Notes under the pieces: model-generated
Seen by the model: the letters and a program-made list of their open reading frames with translations, nothing else
Told to the model about the DNA's origin: nothing
Databases searched by the model: none
Made by a program: the position numbers and the translations under genes
DNA from: Paracyclopina nana
Lineage: Eukaryota > Arthropoda > Copepoda > Cyclopoida > Cyclopettidae
Assembly: GCA_019096065.1 (NCBI GenBank)
Contig: JAGUCH010000002.1
Span: 12,164,501 to 12,228,500, forward strand
Direction: 5' to 3'
Length of the DNA stretch: 64,000 bases
Part shown: piece by piece, positions 12,701 through 24,500 of the stretch
Position numbering within the stretch: position 1 is the stretch's first letter
How the letters are laid out: each line of letters begins with the position of its first letter

Positions 12701-15700
12701 ATGTCTGACTTGTCTACTGAGTCCCTTGGGCCAGTGTGAATTTTCACATTTTTTGCCAATTTTCAGTTGGTTTGGTTAGAAACTGGAGTGAGGTTAGGTT
12801 AGGTTTAGCTTTATGGCAGCCATTTTTGATCTCAGCACCAAACCAAATGCTGTTTTGAGGTTCCCAAGTCATGTCTGACTTGTCCCCAGAGTCCCTTGAG
12901 CCAGTGTGAATTTTCACATTTTTCGCCAATTTTCAGTTCGGTTAGGTTAGAAACTGGAGTGAGGTTAAGTTAGGTTTAGCTTTATGGCAGCCATTTTTGA
13001 TCTCAGCACCAAACCAAATGCTGTTTTGAGGTTCCCAAGTCATGTCTGACTTGTCCCCAGAGTCCCTTGGGCCAGTGTGAATTTTCACATTTTTTGCCAA
13101 TTTTCAGTTTGGTTAGGTTAGAAACTGGAGTGAGGTTAAGTTAGGTTTAGCTTTATGGCAGCCATTTTTGATCTCAGCACCAAACCAAATGCTGTTTTGA
13201 GGTTCCCAAGTCATGTCTGACTTGTCCCCAGAGTCCCTTGAGCCAGTGTGAATTTTCACATTTTTCGCCAATTTTCAGTTCGGTTAGGTTAGAAACTGGA
13301 GTGAGGTTAAGTTAGGTTTAGCTTTATGGCAGCCATTTTTGATCTCAGCACCAAACCAAATGCTGTTTTGAGGTTCCCAAGTCATGTCTGACTTGTCCCC
13401 AGAGTCCCTTGAGCCAGTGTGAATTTTCACATTTTTCGCCAATTTTCAGTTGGGTTAGGTTAGAAACTGGAGTGAGGTTAGGTTAGGTTTAGCTTTATGG
13501 CAGCCATTTTTGATCTCAGCACCAAACCAAATGCTGTTTTGAGGTTCCCAAGTCATGTCTGACTTGTCTACAGAGTCCCTTGGGCCAGTGTGAATTTTCA
13601 CATTTTTCGCCAATTTTCAGTTCGGTTAGGTTAGAAACTGGAGTGAGGTTAAGTTAGGTTTAGCTTTATGGCAGCCATTTTTGATCTCAGCACCAAACCA
13701 AATGCTGTTTTGAGGTTCCCAAGTCATGTCTGACTTGTCCCCAGAGTCCCTTGGGCCAGTGTGAATTTTCACATTTTTTGCCAATTTTCAGTTGGTTTGG
13801 TTAGAAACTGGAGTGAGGTTAGGTTAGGTTTAGCTTTATGGCAGCCATTTTTGATCTCAGCACCAAACCAAATGCTGTTTTGAGGTTCCCAAGTCATGTC
13901 TGACTTGTCCCCAGAGTCCCTTGAGCCAGTGTGAATTTTCACATTTTTCGCCAATTTTCAGTTCGGTTAGGTTAGAAACTGGAGTGAGGTTAAGTTAGGT
14001 TTAGCTTTATGGCAGCCATTTTTGATCTCAGCACCAAACCAAATGCTGTTTTGAGGTTCCCAAGTCATGTCTGACTTGTCCCCAGAGTCCCTTGGGCCAG
14101 TGTGAATTTTCACATTTTTTGCCAATTTTCAGTTGGTTTGGTTAGAAACTTGAGTGAGGTTAGGTTAGGTTTAGCTTTATGGCAGCCATTTTTGATCTCA
14201 GCACCAAACCAAATGCTGTTTTGAGGTTCCCAAGTCATGTCTGACTTGTCCCCAGAGTCCCTTGAGCCAGTGTGAATTTTCACATTTTTCGCCAATTTTC
14301 AGTTCGGTTAGGTTAGAAACTGGAGTGAGGTTAAGTTAGGTTTAGCTTTATGGCAGCCATTTTTGATCTCAGCACCAAACCAAATGCTGTTTTGAGGTTC
14401 CCAAGTCATGTCTGACTTGTCCCCAGAGTCCCTTGGGCCAGTGTGAATTTTCACATTTTTTGCCAATTTTCAGTTGGTTTGGTTAGAAACTGGAGTGAGG
14501 TTAGGTTAGGTTTAGCTTTATGGCAGCCATTTTTGATCTCAGCACCAAACCAAATGCTGTTTTGAGGTTCCCAAGTCATGTCTGACTTGTCCCCAGAGTC
14601 CCTTGAGCCAGTGTGAATTTTCACATTTTTCGCCAATTTTCAGTTCGGTTAGGTTAGAAACTGGAGTGAGGTTAAGTTAGGTTTAGCTTTATGGCAGCCA
14701 TTTTTGATCTCAGCACCAAACCAAATGCTGTTTTGAGGTTCCCAAGTCATGTCTGACTTGTCCCCAGAGTCCCTTGGGCCAGTGTGAATTTTCACATTTT
14801 TTGCCAATTTTCAGTTGGTTTGGTTAGAAACTGGAGTGAGGTTAGGTTAGGTTTAGCTTTATGGCAGCAATTTTTGATCTCAGCACCAAACCAAATGCTG
14901 TTTTGAGGTTCCCAAGTCATGTCTGACTTGTCCCCAGAGTCCCTTGAGCCAGTGTGAATTTTCACATTTTTCGCCAATTTTCAGTTCGGTTAGGTTAGAA
15001 ACTGGAGTGAGGTTAAGTTAGGTTTAGCTTTATGGCAGCCATTTTTTATCTCAGCACCAAACCAAATGCTGTTTTGAGGTTCCCAAGTCATGTCTGACTT
15101 GTCCCCAGAGTCCCTTGAGCCAGTGTGAATTTTCACATTTTTCGCCAATTTTCAGTTGGGTTAGGTTAGAAACTGGAGTGAGGTTAGGTTAGGTTTAGCT
15201 TTATGGCAGCCATTTTTGATCTCAGCACCAAACCAAATGCTGTTTTGAGGTTCCCAAGTCATGTCTGACTTGTCCCCAGAGTCCCTTGGGCCAGTGTGAA
15301 TTTTCACATTTTTTGCCAATTTTCAGTTGGTTTGGTTAGAAACTGGAGTGAGGTTAGGTTAGGTTTAGCTTTATGGCAGCCATTTTTGATCTCAGCACCA
15401 AACCAAATGCTGTTTTGAGGTTCCCAAGTCATGTCTGACTTGTCCCCAGAGTCCCTTGAGCCAGTGTGAATTTTCACATTTTTCGCCAATTTTCAGTTCG
15501 GTTAGGTTAGAAACTGGAGTGAGGTTAAGTTAGGTTTAGCTTTATGGCAGCCATTTTTGATCTCAGCACCAAACCAAATGCTGTTTTGAGGTTCCCAAGT
15601 CATGTCTGACTTGTCCCCAGAGTCCCTTGGGCCAGTGTGAATTTTCACATTTTTTGCCAATTTTCAGTTGGTTTGGTTAGAAACTTGAGTGAGGTTAGGT

Positions 15701-16500
15701 TAGGTTTAGCTTTATGGCAGCCATTTTTGATCTCAGCACCAAACCAAATGCTGTTTTGAGGTTCCCAAGTCATGTCTGACTTGTCCCCAGAGTCCCTTGA
15801 GCCAGTGTGAATTTTCACATTTTTCGCCAATTTTCAGTTCGGTTAGGTTAGAAACTGGAGTGAGGTTAAGTTAGGTTTAGCTTTATGGCAGCCATTTTTG
15901 ATCTCAGCACCAAACCAAATGCTGTTTTGAGGTTCCCAAGTCATGTCTGACTTGTCCCCAGAGTCCCTTGGGCCAGTGTGAATTTTCACATTTTTTGCCA
16001 ATTTTCAGTTGGTTTGGTTAGAAACTGGAGTGAGGTTAGGTTAGGTTTAGCTTTATGGCAGCCATTTTTGATCTCAGCACCAAACCAAATGCTGTTTTGA
16101 GGTTCCCAAGTCATGTCTGACTTGTCCCCAGAGTCCCTTGAGCCAGTGTGAATTTTCACATTTTTCGCCAATTTTCAGTTCGGTTAGGTTAGAAACTGGA
16201 GTGAGGTTAGGTTAGGTTTAGCTTTATGGCAGCCATTTTTGATCTCAGCACCAAACCAAATGCTGTTTTGAGGTTCCCAAGTCATGTCTGACTTGTCTAC
16301 AGAGTCCCTTGGGCCAGTGTGAATTTTCACATTTTTTGCCAATTTTCAGTTGGTTTGGTTAGAAACTGGAGTGAGGTTAGGTTAGGTTTAGCTTTATGGC
16401 AGCCATTTTTGATCTCAGCACCAAACCAAATGCTGTTTTGAGGTTCCCAAGTCATGTCTGACTTGTCCCCTGAGTCCCTTGAGCCAGTGTGAATTTTCAC
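3787..16500 (+). repeat. 341-bp dimeric higher-order repeat domain
   Basis: Diagnostic variants recur every 341 bp over long stretches: equivalent positions fall at 7802, 8143 and 8484, and again from 10699 to 12063 in steps of 341. Local runs of one monomer type interrupt the alternation near 6.6-7.0 kb, 9.5-10.0 kb and 12.4-12.9 kb, where the step drops to 170. This is the expected product of unequal exchange in a dimeric satellite. The boundary with the monomeric zone at about 16.5 kb is gradual. Confidence 0.85.
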
Positions 16501-17652
16501 ATTTTTTGCCAATTTTCAGTTGGGTTAGGTTAGAAACTGAAGTGAGGTTAGGTTAGGTTTTAGCTTTATGGCAGCCATTTTTGATCTCAGCACCAAACCA
16601 AATGCTGTTTTGAGGTTCCCAAGTCATGTCTGACTTGTCCCCAGAGTCCCTTGAGCCAGTGTGAATTTTCACATTTTTCGCCAATTTTCAGTTCGGTTAG
16701 GTTAGAAACTGGAGTGAGGTTAGGTTAGGTTTAGCTTTATGGCAGCCATTTTTGATCTCAGCACCAAACCAAATGCTGTTTTGAGGTTCCCTAGTCATGT
16801 CTGACTTGTCCCCAGAATCCCTTGAGCCAGTGTGAATTTTGACATTTTTTGCCAATTTTCTGTTGGGTTAGGTTAGAAACTGGAGTGAGGTTAGGTTAGG
16901 TTTAGCTTTATGGCAGCCATTTTTTATCTCAGCACCAAACCAAATGCTGTTTTGAGGTTCCCAAGTCATGTCTGACTTGTCCCCAGAGTCCCTTGAGCCA
17001 GTGTGAATTTTCACATTTTTTGCCAATTTTCAGTTGGGTTAGGTTAGAAACTGGAGTGAGGTTAGATTAGGTTTAGCTTTATGGCAGCCATTTTTGATCT
17101 CAGCACCGAACCAAATGCTGTTTTGAGGTTCCCAAGTCATGTCTGACTTGTCCCCAGAGTCCCTTGAGCCAGTGTGAATTTTCACATTTTTCGCCAATTT
17201 TCAGTTGGGTTAGGTTAGAAACTGGAGTGAGGTTAGGTTAGGTTTAGCTTTATGGCAGCCATTTTTGATCTCAGCACCAAACCAAATGCTGTTTTGAGGT
17301 TCCCAAGTCATGTCTGACTTGTCCCCAGAGTCCCTTGAGCCAGTGTGAATTTTCACATTTTTTGCCAATTTTCAGTTCGGTTAGGTTAGAAACTGGAGTG
17401 AGGTTAGGTTAGGTTTAGCTTTATGGCAGCCATTTTTGATCTCAGCACCAAACCAAATGCTGTTTTGAGGTTCCCAAGTCATGTCTGACTTGTCCCCAGA
17501 GTCCCTTGAGCCAGTGTGAATTTTCACATTTTTCGCCAATTTTCAGTTCGGTTAGGTTAGAAACTGGAGTGAGGTTAGGTTAGGTTTAGCTTTATGGCAG
17601 CCATTTTTGATCTCAGCACCAAACCAAATGCTGTTTTGAGGTTTCCAAGTCA
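3791..17652 (+). repeat. Satellite array, left block, about 80 monomers of 170-171 bp
   Basis: Monomers repeat head to tail in one orientation. Most of this block alternates two monomer types as a 341-bp dimer. One type has GTTGGTTTGG after the CAATTTTCA segment and ends with CCTTGAGCC. The other has GTTCGGTTAGG followed by GGTTAAGTTAGG and ends with CCTTGGGCC. A sub-variant replaces CCCCAGAG with CTACTGAG (for example 6580-7270, 9475-9830, 12370-12720). From about 16.5 kb the monomers become the GTTGGGTTAGG type that dominates the right block. The first full match starts at 3791, and the preceding TTTTCGTCAATTT looks like a decayed monomer end. The block contains only small indels, such as a 14-bp loss near 6292. 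It ends at the transposon. Confidence 0.98.
17651..17652. repeat. Target site duplication, left copy (CA)
   Basis: The uninterrupted satellite reads AAGTCATGTCTGAC. On the left of the element it reads AAGTCA and on the right CATGTCTGAC, so CA is duplicated and no satellite base is lost. A 2-bp duplication is within the range known for EnSpm/CMC elements. Confidence 0.85.
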
Positions 17653-17668
17653 CCCAGCGAACCCTTTT
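17653..17668 (+). repeat. Left terminal inverted repeat
   Basis: CCCAGCGAACCCTTTT is the exact reverse complement of 25631-25646. After base 16 the ends diverge, keeping only scattered matches (CGAGA against TGAAG). Confidence 0.97.
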
Positions 17669-18120
17669 CGAGAATCGGTATGGTGACGGAAGGACTTTTT
17701 GAACTTATTTCTAGCTTTGTGTCAGCTGTTGATTGAAAGCTGGATGGAAGTTTTGCGGAAGTACTTTTTTTTAGGTTTGCAGAAACTCCTTTTTTGGTAG
17801 TCGATAGAAATTAAATCCAAATTACTTCCTGGAAGTAAATTAAAAGTTGCCTTTTTTTTGATGAAAAAAACAACTTTTTGTTGACTTTTTTGGAAGTACT
17901 TTTTTGGATGTCAAAAAAAAGTTGGGACTTGTAATTTTTCGACACAATAATATCTATCGCCTTAATTTCTTCTTCAAAATGCATTTATACGTCAACTACT
18001 GTTAAAATATATACGTAAATGTTAGTTTTCCCTTAAATTCAGTTACATGGTATTATTAATATTTATTTTCATATCTTAAACACACAAATTGCTACACGTA
18101 CAAAGTAATTTTGATGTCTT
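17669..18120. other. Left subterminal non-coding region of the transposon
   Basis: No gene is present. The motif GGAAGTACTTTTTT occurs twice (17757-17770 and 17892-17905), with related GGAAGT copies near 17746 and 17831 and long T or A runs between them. The core AAGTACTT is a perfect palindrome and recurs in the right subterminal region. Repeated subterminal motifs are transposase or accessory-protein binding sites in known CACTA elements; that role here is inferred. The part next to 18121 is also the 3' UTR of the transposase gene. Confidence 0.7.
18062..18067 (-). promoter_or_regulatory. Polyadenylation signal for the transposase gene
   Basis: TTTATT on the plus strand reads AATAAA on the minus strand, about 54 bp past the transposase stop codon. 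Position and strand fit, but the region is AT-rich, so a chance match is possible. Confidence 0.55.
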
Positions 18121-20927
18121 TCAGGTGAAGTATACGTCGTTGGGGACTGAGATGATGACGTTTTCGGCGATTACAGCTTTGAAGATGGCTTTTTTGCGTG
18201 GCACTTCGACTACTTCATCATCTACACGATCCACAAGTTTCACCATTACTGCATTCCAATCTAATTCCGGGCAGTCTGGGGTGAAGAAATCCTGAGTCAT
18301 GACTTGACTGCATTGCAATACGTCATCATTGTAATCGTGCACATAATAGAATAAACCATCAACCGTGCCAATTAGGTTATCAACACATCGTTTCTTGGAA
18401 TTGGCCGTCAAACTCACTTTGTATCCACAAGGATGTCGGTTCATATTACATATGAAGGACTTGACAAGACATTGCTTTGCAAAGCTCAACGTATAAGGCT
18501 TAATTATCTTCTTCAAGTACGAGAAGAAGCTCTCGAACGGCATTGCGCTGAAGTCAGAAAGCGGTCCAATTTTCCTGATCTCCAACAAATGGGCAAAAGT
18601 GTGGATATTAAAGTGACACTTCTGTATTCCAAATGTGTTTTGAAACGTCTCGTAAAACCTCAACTGACTTCGAGTTGCTTTTCGATCGTCCATAATGTTG
18701 TTAAAGACAATATCTGGCATGAGCGCTGCATGAACTATCCATGCAAAGCGATACCAAGCTTTCCTCAATCCAGAAGGCCACGACTGCAGTGCATCACCCA
18801 TTAAAGTGAATCCGCAGCACACTATAGCAATGAACTCAGACGCCTTCAAATGAATGAAGTTGTCTTTGATGGATCGTGGTCTACGTGGGAACTCCCTTGG
18901 AATGTCAAGATTTATCCACTTTTCATCGAATTGCTTGGCAATTGAGACACCTCGTGTAGACGTCACTCCCTTGCCATTTGTCTCCAAAATGCATTGAAGC
19001 AGCAAGCGGCAGACTCCAAGCGAGATATTATGCATGGGGTCTGGTACAAAGTCGTCAATTATGTTGAAGTAATCCAGGTCCAGAAGTGGGCTGTAGCCTT
19101 TAATGCCAAAGCGGTTTTGTTTTTTAACCGATCGCGGATTGTTGCTCATCTTTGTTGCAATATGCTTCCACTCCTCATGAGTTCTTCGTTCACTGTGAAT
19201 GGATTCAGATGGGAAACTCATTTTGTTGTAGTCTTTAAGCCACTCTCCCTGGACTTTGCATAACTCACAACTTGCGTAGCCGTTGTGCTGTTTCAAGCAC
19301 TTCATACGAGCACGAATCGGGCTGTCACCCACAAACTTGCGAACAATGAAGTTATTATCATAGCACTGCTGAAGCACATCCGAAGTTAGATCAACAATGT
19401 CGGTGCTATGCCCCTTGCGGTACACGTGAACAGCAAGCGGCCATACTTTTCTGCATGGATTGCACCTCACACATAACACATTCATTGATGCGTCTGATGA
19501 CTTACAAAGTGGCACGCCATCTAGAAATAAGTCGACATACTTTTTGCCGTGCCATTCACATTTGTACCCGGGAGGATGGACGCTCTTGAAGAATTCAAAC
19601 AATTCAACCATTGACACTGTCGACCATTCTGAGAGGAGTAGAAACCGAGGTCTCGGATATTTTTTCCTTGGGAATGACTTTCCATTGTGGTGCATGATCT
19701 TCTTCTCAACTGTATCGTAGAATTCGTAAGTCATTGTAACCTTCGGGATACGCTTTTCAAACTTTTTCTTAATGGCCTTGAACGATAGAAGCTTCTGATC
19801 GGTCATAGCTCTAGCAAAATTCCAGAAAACTTTGGCTGCTCGATCTGTGACAGCCAACAGTGATGTGAGGTAGAAGAAACGCGCATACAAAGCAAAATCT
19901 TTTTCTCGTTGCGTATCTAATTCGTCTTCCTCCTCTAAAGCCTCACGGAAGTCCTTCAATGTTGTTCCATGCATCATCACTGCATTATCCTCTCTGGGAT
20001 CTTCAACACGCTGGCTTTCCTCAACGATCTCAGATTCGCAGTCATAGAATTCATCCTCAGTGTCATCGCCCTCATTGTTTGAGTTTTCAAAGTCATTTGT
20101 GTGCCTTTCTTCGTCGTAGTTGCATGCATTGGCATCGAAAACGAGGCTTGCACCATTCACCATGACTGGTCGCCTTTGGTCAAACAGCTGCGATTGCAAC
20201 GAGCTGTTACTCTCGAAGCTGACATCAGCCAACACATCAACTTCAACCTCATCAGTTGCAACATTCAAGTCCTCGTAGTTAATTGACTCCGCTTCACTCT
20301 CCAAAGGACTTTCTTGTTTTGCTTTTTTACTTGCAGGAGCAAGCTCATCAAAGAATGCGCTAGGCTCGGTCAGTTCTTGTCCATTAGCATGTTCAACGTC
20401 GCTTGTCACAAACTCCTCGTCACTAAAATCTGGAGTTTCATCGTTTGGATCAATCGGTCCGACTTCTTCGAGTTTTCTTTTTAATGACTTGCGAAGAGCT
20501 TTTGCACTATTAGCCACGTGGTCGTCGTCACAAACCTTGTCGTTCTCATCAACGTCCACATCACGTGCATCGTAGAAAACATCATTGTCCTCGTAGTCAG
20601 CTGCCTCTGCAATGTCGACCAGGACTTTGTCAATCACGACCGGGTCATTTTCATTAAATGGGCACAGCTTCAAGTGCTCACCAAATAGATCGTTATCTCT
20701 CCTGAAAATGCAATGTTTTAAGTAAGGAGCAAAAGCAGTACGGAATGCCACAAAATAACTTACATTTCATCAGGAACTTCTCCTTGATGTTTTTGAAGTA
20801 GTCTGACTCTAGCTTCGCATCGTCTTTGAACTTCTCGTAGTTCTCGTTGAGCCTCTCGCATTCTTGTTCGTCGCCTCGCCATACGGACGGCAGCTCGTGA
20901 CTTTTCGCCAATTTTTACTTTCGGCAT
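18121..20927 (-). CDS. EnSpm/CMC-type DDE transposase, 914 aa, 2 exons
   Basis: The enzyme would bind the element ends and carry out cut-and-paste transposition in the nucleus. Exon 1 is 20927-20764 and exon 2 is 20701-18121, joined by a 62-bp GTAAGT...TTTTCAG intron in phase 2. Residues 1-55 are very basic and likely helical, and 73-323 are strongly acidic with a basic patch near 122-132. The catalytic domain shows LFLDGVPLCKSS (D449), VGDSPIRARMKCL (D514), CELC (533-536), DPMHNISLGV (D609), NIHTFAHLLE (near 753) and MPFESFFSYLKK (E778). These are the hallmark blocks of Tnp2-like transposases of the CMC group, so D449, D514 and E778 are the likely DDE triad. CVRCNPC (465-471) may add metal binding. 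The start was chosen for its AAAAAC ATG context; the frame stays open further upstream to 21014. No internal stop is present, so the gene appears functional. Confidence 0.9.
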
Positions 20928-21513
20928 GTTTTTTGTTGCAATTAGAAATGGCCGTTCAGCAGCAGCGGGGCGAAATGAAAAAAATATTAAGTACATAATT
21001 AATTGCAGAATCAATGAATTTCAATTGCATTACTTGCAAATAATAGAAAGTTTTATTTTTTAAGACAACTCTTTTTTTAAAATGATTTGTACACTTAAAT
21101 GCTCTTTTCTGCATTTTCCAGACGCCCGTCGTCGCCACATCTATATAGTGGAACTGAAATGCCGTTAATTCTAAAATTTATCGTCAACTGGCTTATATTA
21201 ATGCAATTAATCTTTTATCACGCAATTACAATTCATTTCCAATTAATTTTAGTCATTACTCAAATTCGAAATCATTCAGAATTCGCTTTTGAAATAATCA
21301 ACTTTCATGGAAGCCGATCGAAAGTCAGTTGGCCCATGCCGTACCATCTGGCGAGGGCAGTGCAGCCAGCCACGCACAGCCGAGTCTGCCCAAATTTTTT
21401 TGGCGGAATGTAACCGTCGCCTGCCTAACGGCTTCTCAGTCGAGTCTGAGACGCAATAACGTTCAGACGTAATTTTTTGCGAAGAAAAAATCCGCCATCT
21501 TGGACGAAGAAAA
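20928..21513. promoter_or_regulatory. Divergent promoter region of the transposon
   Basis: These 586 bp separate the starts of the two divergent element genes and should hold both promoters and 5' UTRs. The plus-strand side has a good Inr/DPE pair, listed separately. For the minus-strand gene there is a palindromic CTATATAG at 21141-21148 and an Inr-like TCAGTT on the minus strand at 21157-21152, but their spacing does not form a convincing core promoter. The central part, about 21160-21300, is AT-rich with repeated AATT tracts. Confidence 0.6.
21436..21470 (+). promoter_or_regulatory. Inr + DPE core promoter of the plus-strand transposon gene
   Basis: TCAGTC at 21436-21441 matches the arthropod initiator TCAKTY, with the transcription-start A at 21438. 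AGACGT begins at 21465, exactly position +28, and matches the downstream promoter element RGWYV at the only spacing at which it works in Drosophila. No TATA box lies about 30 bp upstream. This predicts a 76-nt 5' UTR before the ATG at 21514. DPE-driven, TATA-less promoters are well known in insect genes and retrotransposons. Confidence 0.65.
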
Positions 21514-24500
21514 ATGCCGCCCAAGACCAACAAGAAGGCCACTAAGGTCACCGAAGGCACTACGACGCCACCAGACATCCCTGGAACTGTGTACGAGCAG
21601 TACATAGTGTTCTGCTTGGCCGACGACCCACCGGTTTCAACTTTGCCCGCCGACAAGATTTTTCCGGGGAAAAAATTGTATCCCCAAGTCCTTGGGTTCT
21701 ACCCGAACCACAAGCTTGCTCCGGCATCAAGGATGAAGACGACGAAGCTCGTCCTGGATGAGCGCGATGGACCGAAGGAAATTTCCATCTTTTGTCGAGT
21801 CGAAGCACGTAAGTACTTTCCGAAGTCGTTTAGATTTAGTGTAAATCTTATTCGCGTAATCTTTTTCAGGCGTTGAGGAGTCTCGCGTTGCCGCAGTTAT
21901 TGCGGACTTGAACAGTAGGTTCAAGGATTTGAACCTCGCTGAGCGCTCCAAAATGAAGATGACGCTCATTCGCAACTTCGGCGAGCGTTTCCTGAAGGAT
22001 TGGACGTATGAAGAGCGCGACCAGATCACCGGTCGGATCCTTTATAAGAGGTGGAACGCGATCGGCACTCGTTCTAGGGCTAAAGAGCAGCCGCCAACAA
22101 CTACCGGCGGAGAAGAGAGCGAGGAAGAAATGGACACCTCCGAGGAGAGCATCTTTGCAAAGAAGAAGAAGGGAAGCTCGAAACCACTTTCCAGCTCTTC
22201 CTGCTCATCCACGGGTGTGAGTCCTAGCCAAGGCGTCGCCAAGAAGGTAACATAAGCAATTGTCCCTCACGGCTTTTCCTTAATCAAGAGAAATGTAATT
22301 ATTGCAGGTTCATGGAGCTGGGTCCCTTCTGGATAACCCGTTCTTCAGTCCTGGAAGCAAAACGCCAGTCAAGAAGGACGTCAGTGGCGGAAAGAAGAGC
22401 GGCAAAAAAGCAATGCCATCCGGGAAAACACCTGAGGCCAAGAAAACGGATGTAACTCCAAAGTCGACTGGAAGCAAGGCTGCTGCAAAGAAGGCCGTTG
22501 GATCAGCGCGTACCAGTGGCAAACGAAAGTTTGTCAGCGAAAGCGACTCTGAATCGGATGACTCGGTCAAGGTGACTGACTGCAAGCTAGGAGCTGGCTC
22601 AACAGTGAAGAAGTTGGCTACGGATGCTGCCATGGCTTCTCAAGCAGCAAAGGGAGCTTTGGAAGCTGCACCGATGGAGACTTCGTCCCCTGATGAGCCG
22701 TCTTCAGCCGAGACGGTGACCAATATTGAGGTGCCTGTTACAGTGGTAAGTATTTTAAACTAAACTGATGCTTCCTTAATGCAAAGTTTCTTTCTTTTGC
22801 TAACAATGATTATTTGCAGCCGCCAGAGATGATCCAAACTGGCCTCGTTGCTACTCAAGAGCAACTCGAAGCAATGATGGGCCGCTTCCTTGTGGATTTT
22901 TTTGAAGTTGCTGCTCGTTCCGAGGTAATGAAGGACGTCATTCGTGAGCAGCTTCAACTCGTCGTGGATTCCAAGATTGCTCCAAAGCTGGACTCTCTTC
23001 AGGCCAACATCCAAGAGGCCATCAAGACTGAGGTTGCCAAAGTCCTGGCTGGGCAAGGAAACATTGCCAAACGTGCTGCTGTAGCGGTAAGTATCCTTTT
23101 ACGCTCTAACTTACTTCCGAAGCAAATGCAGTTGCAATTGAAAGCATAGATTTCGCACGCATATAATTTCGTTTCAACTTTTGCAGAAGTTGCTTGAGGA
23201 CAGCGCTGTCATAAAGACAGCCATTGGCGATTTTAGTTTGCAAAATGCTGCCATTAGGACAGAAATGTCCAAAATGAGGGAGTTTCAAGCAGACTACCAA
23301 GCTCGCTCTATGGGCATTTTGGCAAGAATGTTGCCATTTGAGTATATGGGGCCTGCGTGTGACATTTTTTTTGCCTCGCACTTCGTGCAAAACAACATTG
23401 TGCACTTCATCAAGGATGAGCTGACCGGCATTACTGAGAAGGCCAATACAAAGGTGGCCTTTGCGTTCATGAATGCATTCTTCACAAGAATGGCCATGGC
23501 TCATCTAGTGTGGAAGCATCCAATAAGGTTAGTGCTGCCTCAAAATTAGTTAGGAAGTTGGAAAACGGCAACTATTTCTATTTTTAGCGAGGAGCTCGTC
23601 CAGTACTTCAAGCGTTCGGTGCCGGAGCCAGTTGAAAGGATCATTAAGACCATCGTGATCCCATTCTTGATCAAGGAGATGGAGATGCGTAATGCCAACT
23701 TGGTCATCGGTTGGAAGCCAGTGCGCAAGATCATTTCGCGCCGTTTCACGAACTCGCGGTCAAAGCAGTTGGAGTGGGCTTTCCGAAAGACTTTCACGCC
23801 TGAGGAAGCCTTTGACGCGCTCTTCAATGTTGACAATGAGTTTTACTTTTATAACACTGTAAGTAGTTGTAAAAATTCTTATGCGAAACGATTGCATTGT
23901 ACTTTATAAAAGCTTCGAAGTTCAATTCGCTTTCAGTTAATGTTTAATTAATGCATGCGTTTCAACTGTTATATTGCCATATTTGTGACATTGCATTTCT
24001 TCTTTTCAGCATGCCATCCCTGATGTCGTCGCTCCTAACAAAGAGGACTACATCCAAAATTTGATTGAGAACCGCAAGGAAGCCAAGGCTGCTGTCAACG
24101 ATCCTGAGGACAAGTGGGTCGAAGGAAATGTTTTTCCGGCCAACGACAAGATTTTCGATGGCTTCCGAGGCAATGCCTACACCAGGCATGTCTGGACGAA
24201 GTATGAGGCGGTCAAACTCATTGTCGCTGCTGCAGCAGCGAAAAAGGAAGACGTCACTAAGTTGACCTGGGACAATATTGACGATCAAGTCCCTGATGTA
24301 AGTATTAAGCGACTCACAAGTCACCAATAACATAAAAGCAACATCTTGCTCATTGTTAACTTCCAATTGCAGTTGAAGGCTGTCTACAAAAAGGTCCTTA
24401 ATGACCACCTCAATTCGTTGGATGAGCTGGTGAGTCAATTCCCACATGACCCCCATTACATGGTCCGCATCAAGTCCAACTCTGACTCTGGCACTGAAGA

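Noticed and set aside
18433..20286. Plus-strand open frames opposite the transposase
   Set aside because: They are shadows of the long minus-strand exon, which has clear transposase motifs over the same bases.
20956..21138. Extra 5' exon for the transposase (minus strand)
   Set aside because: A short open frame exists, but no splice pair joins it in frame to the 20927 start with better signals than the direct ATG, which already has a good context.
23187..24297. Ulp1-type protease or BEN domain in the second transposon gene
   Set aside because: Both occur in some animal EnSpm-like or DNA-binding proteins, but I could not find a His-Asp-Cys protease pattern or a convincing BEN signature in the spliced product.
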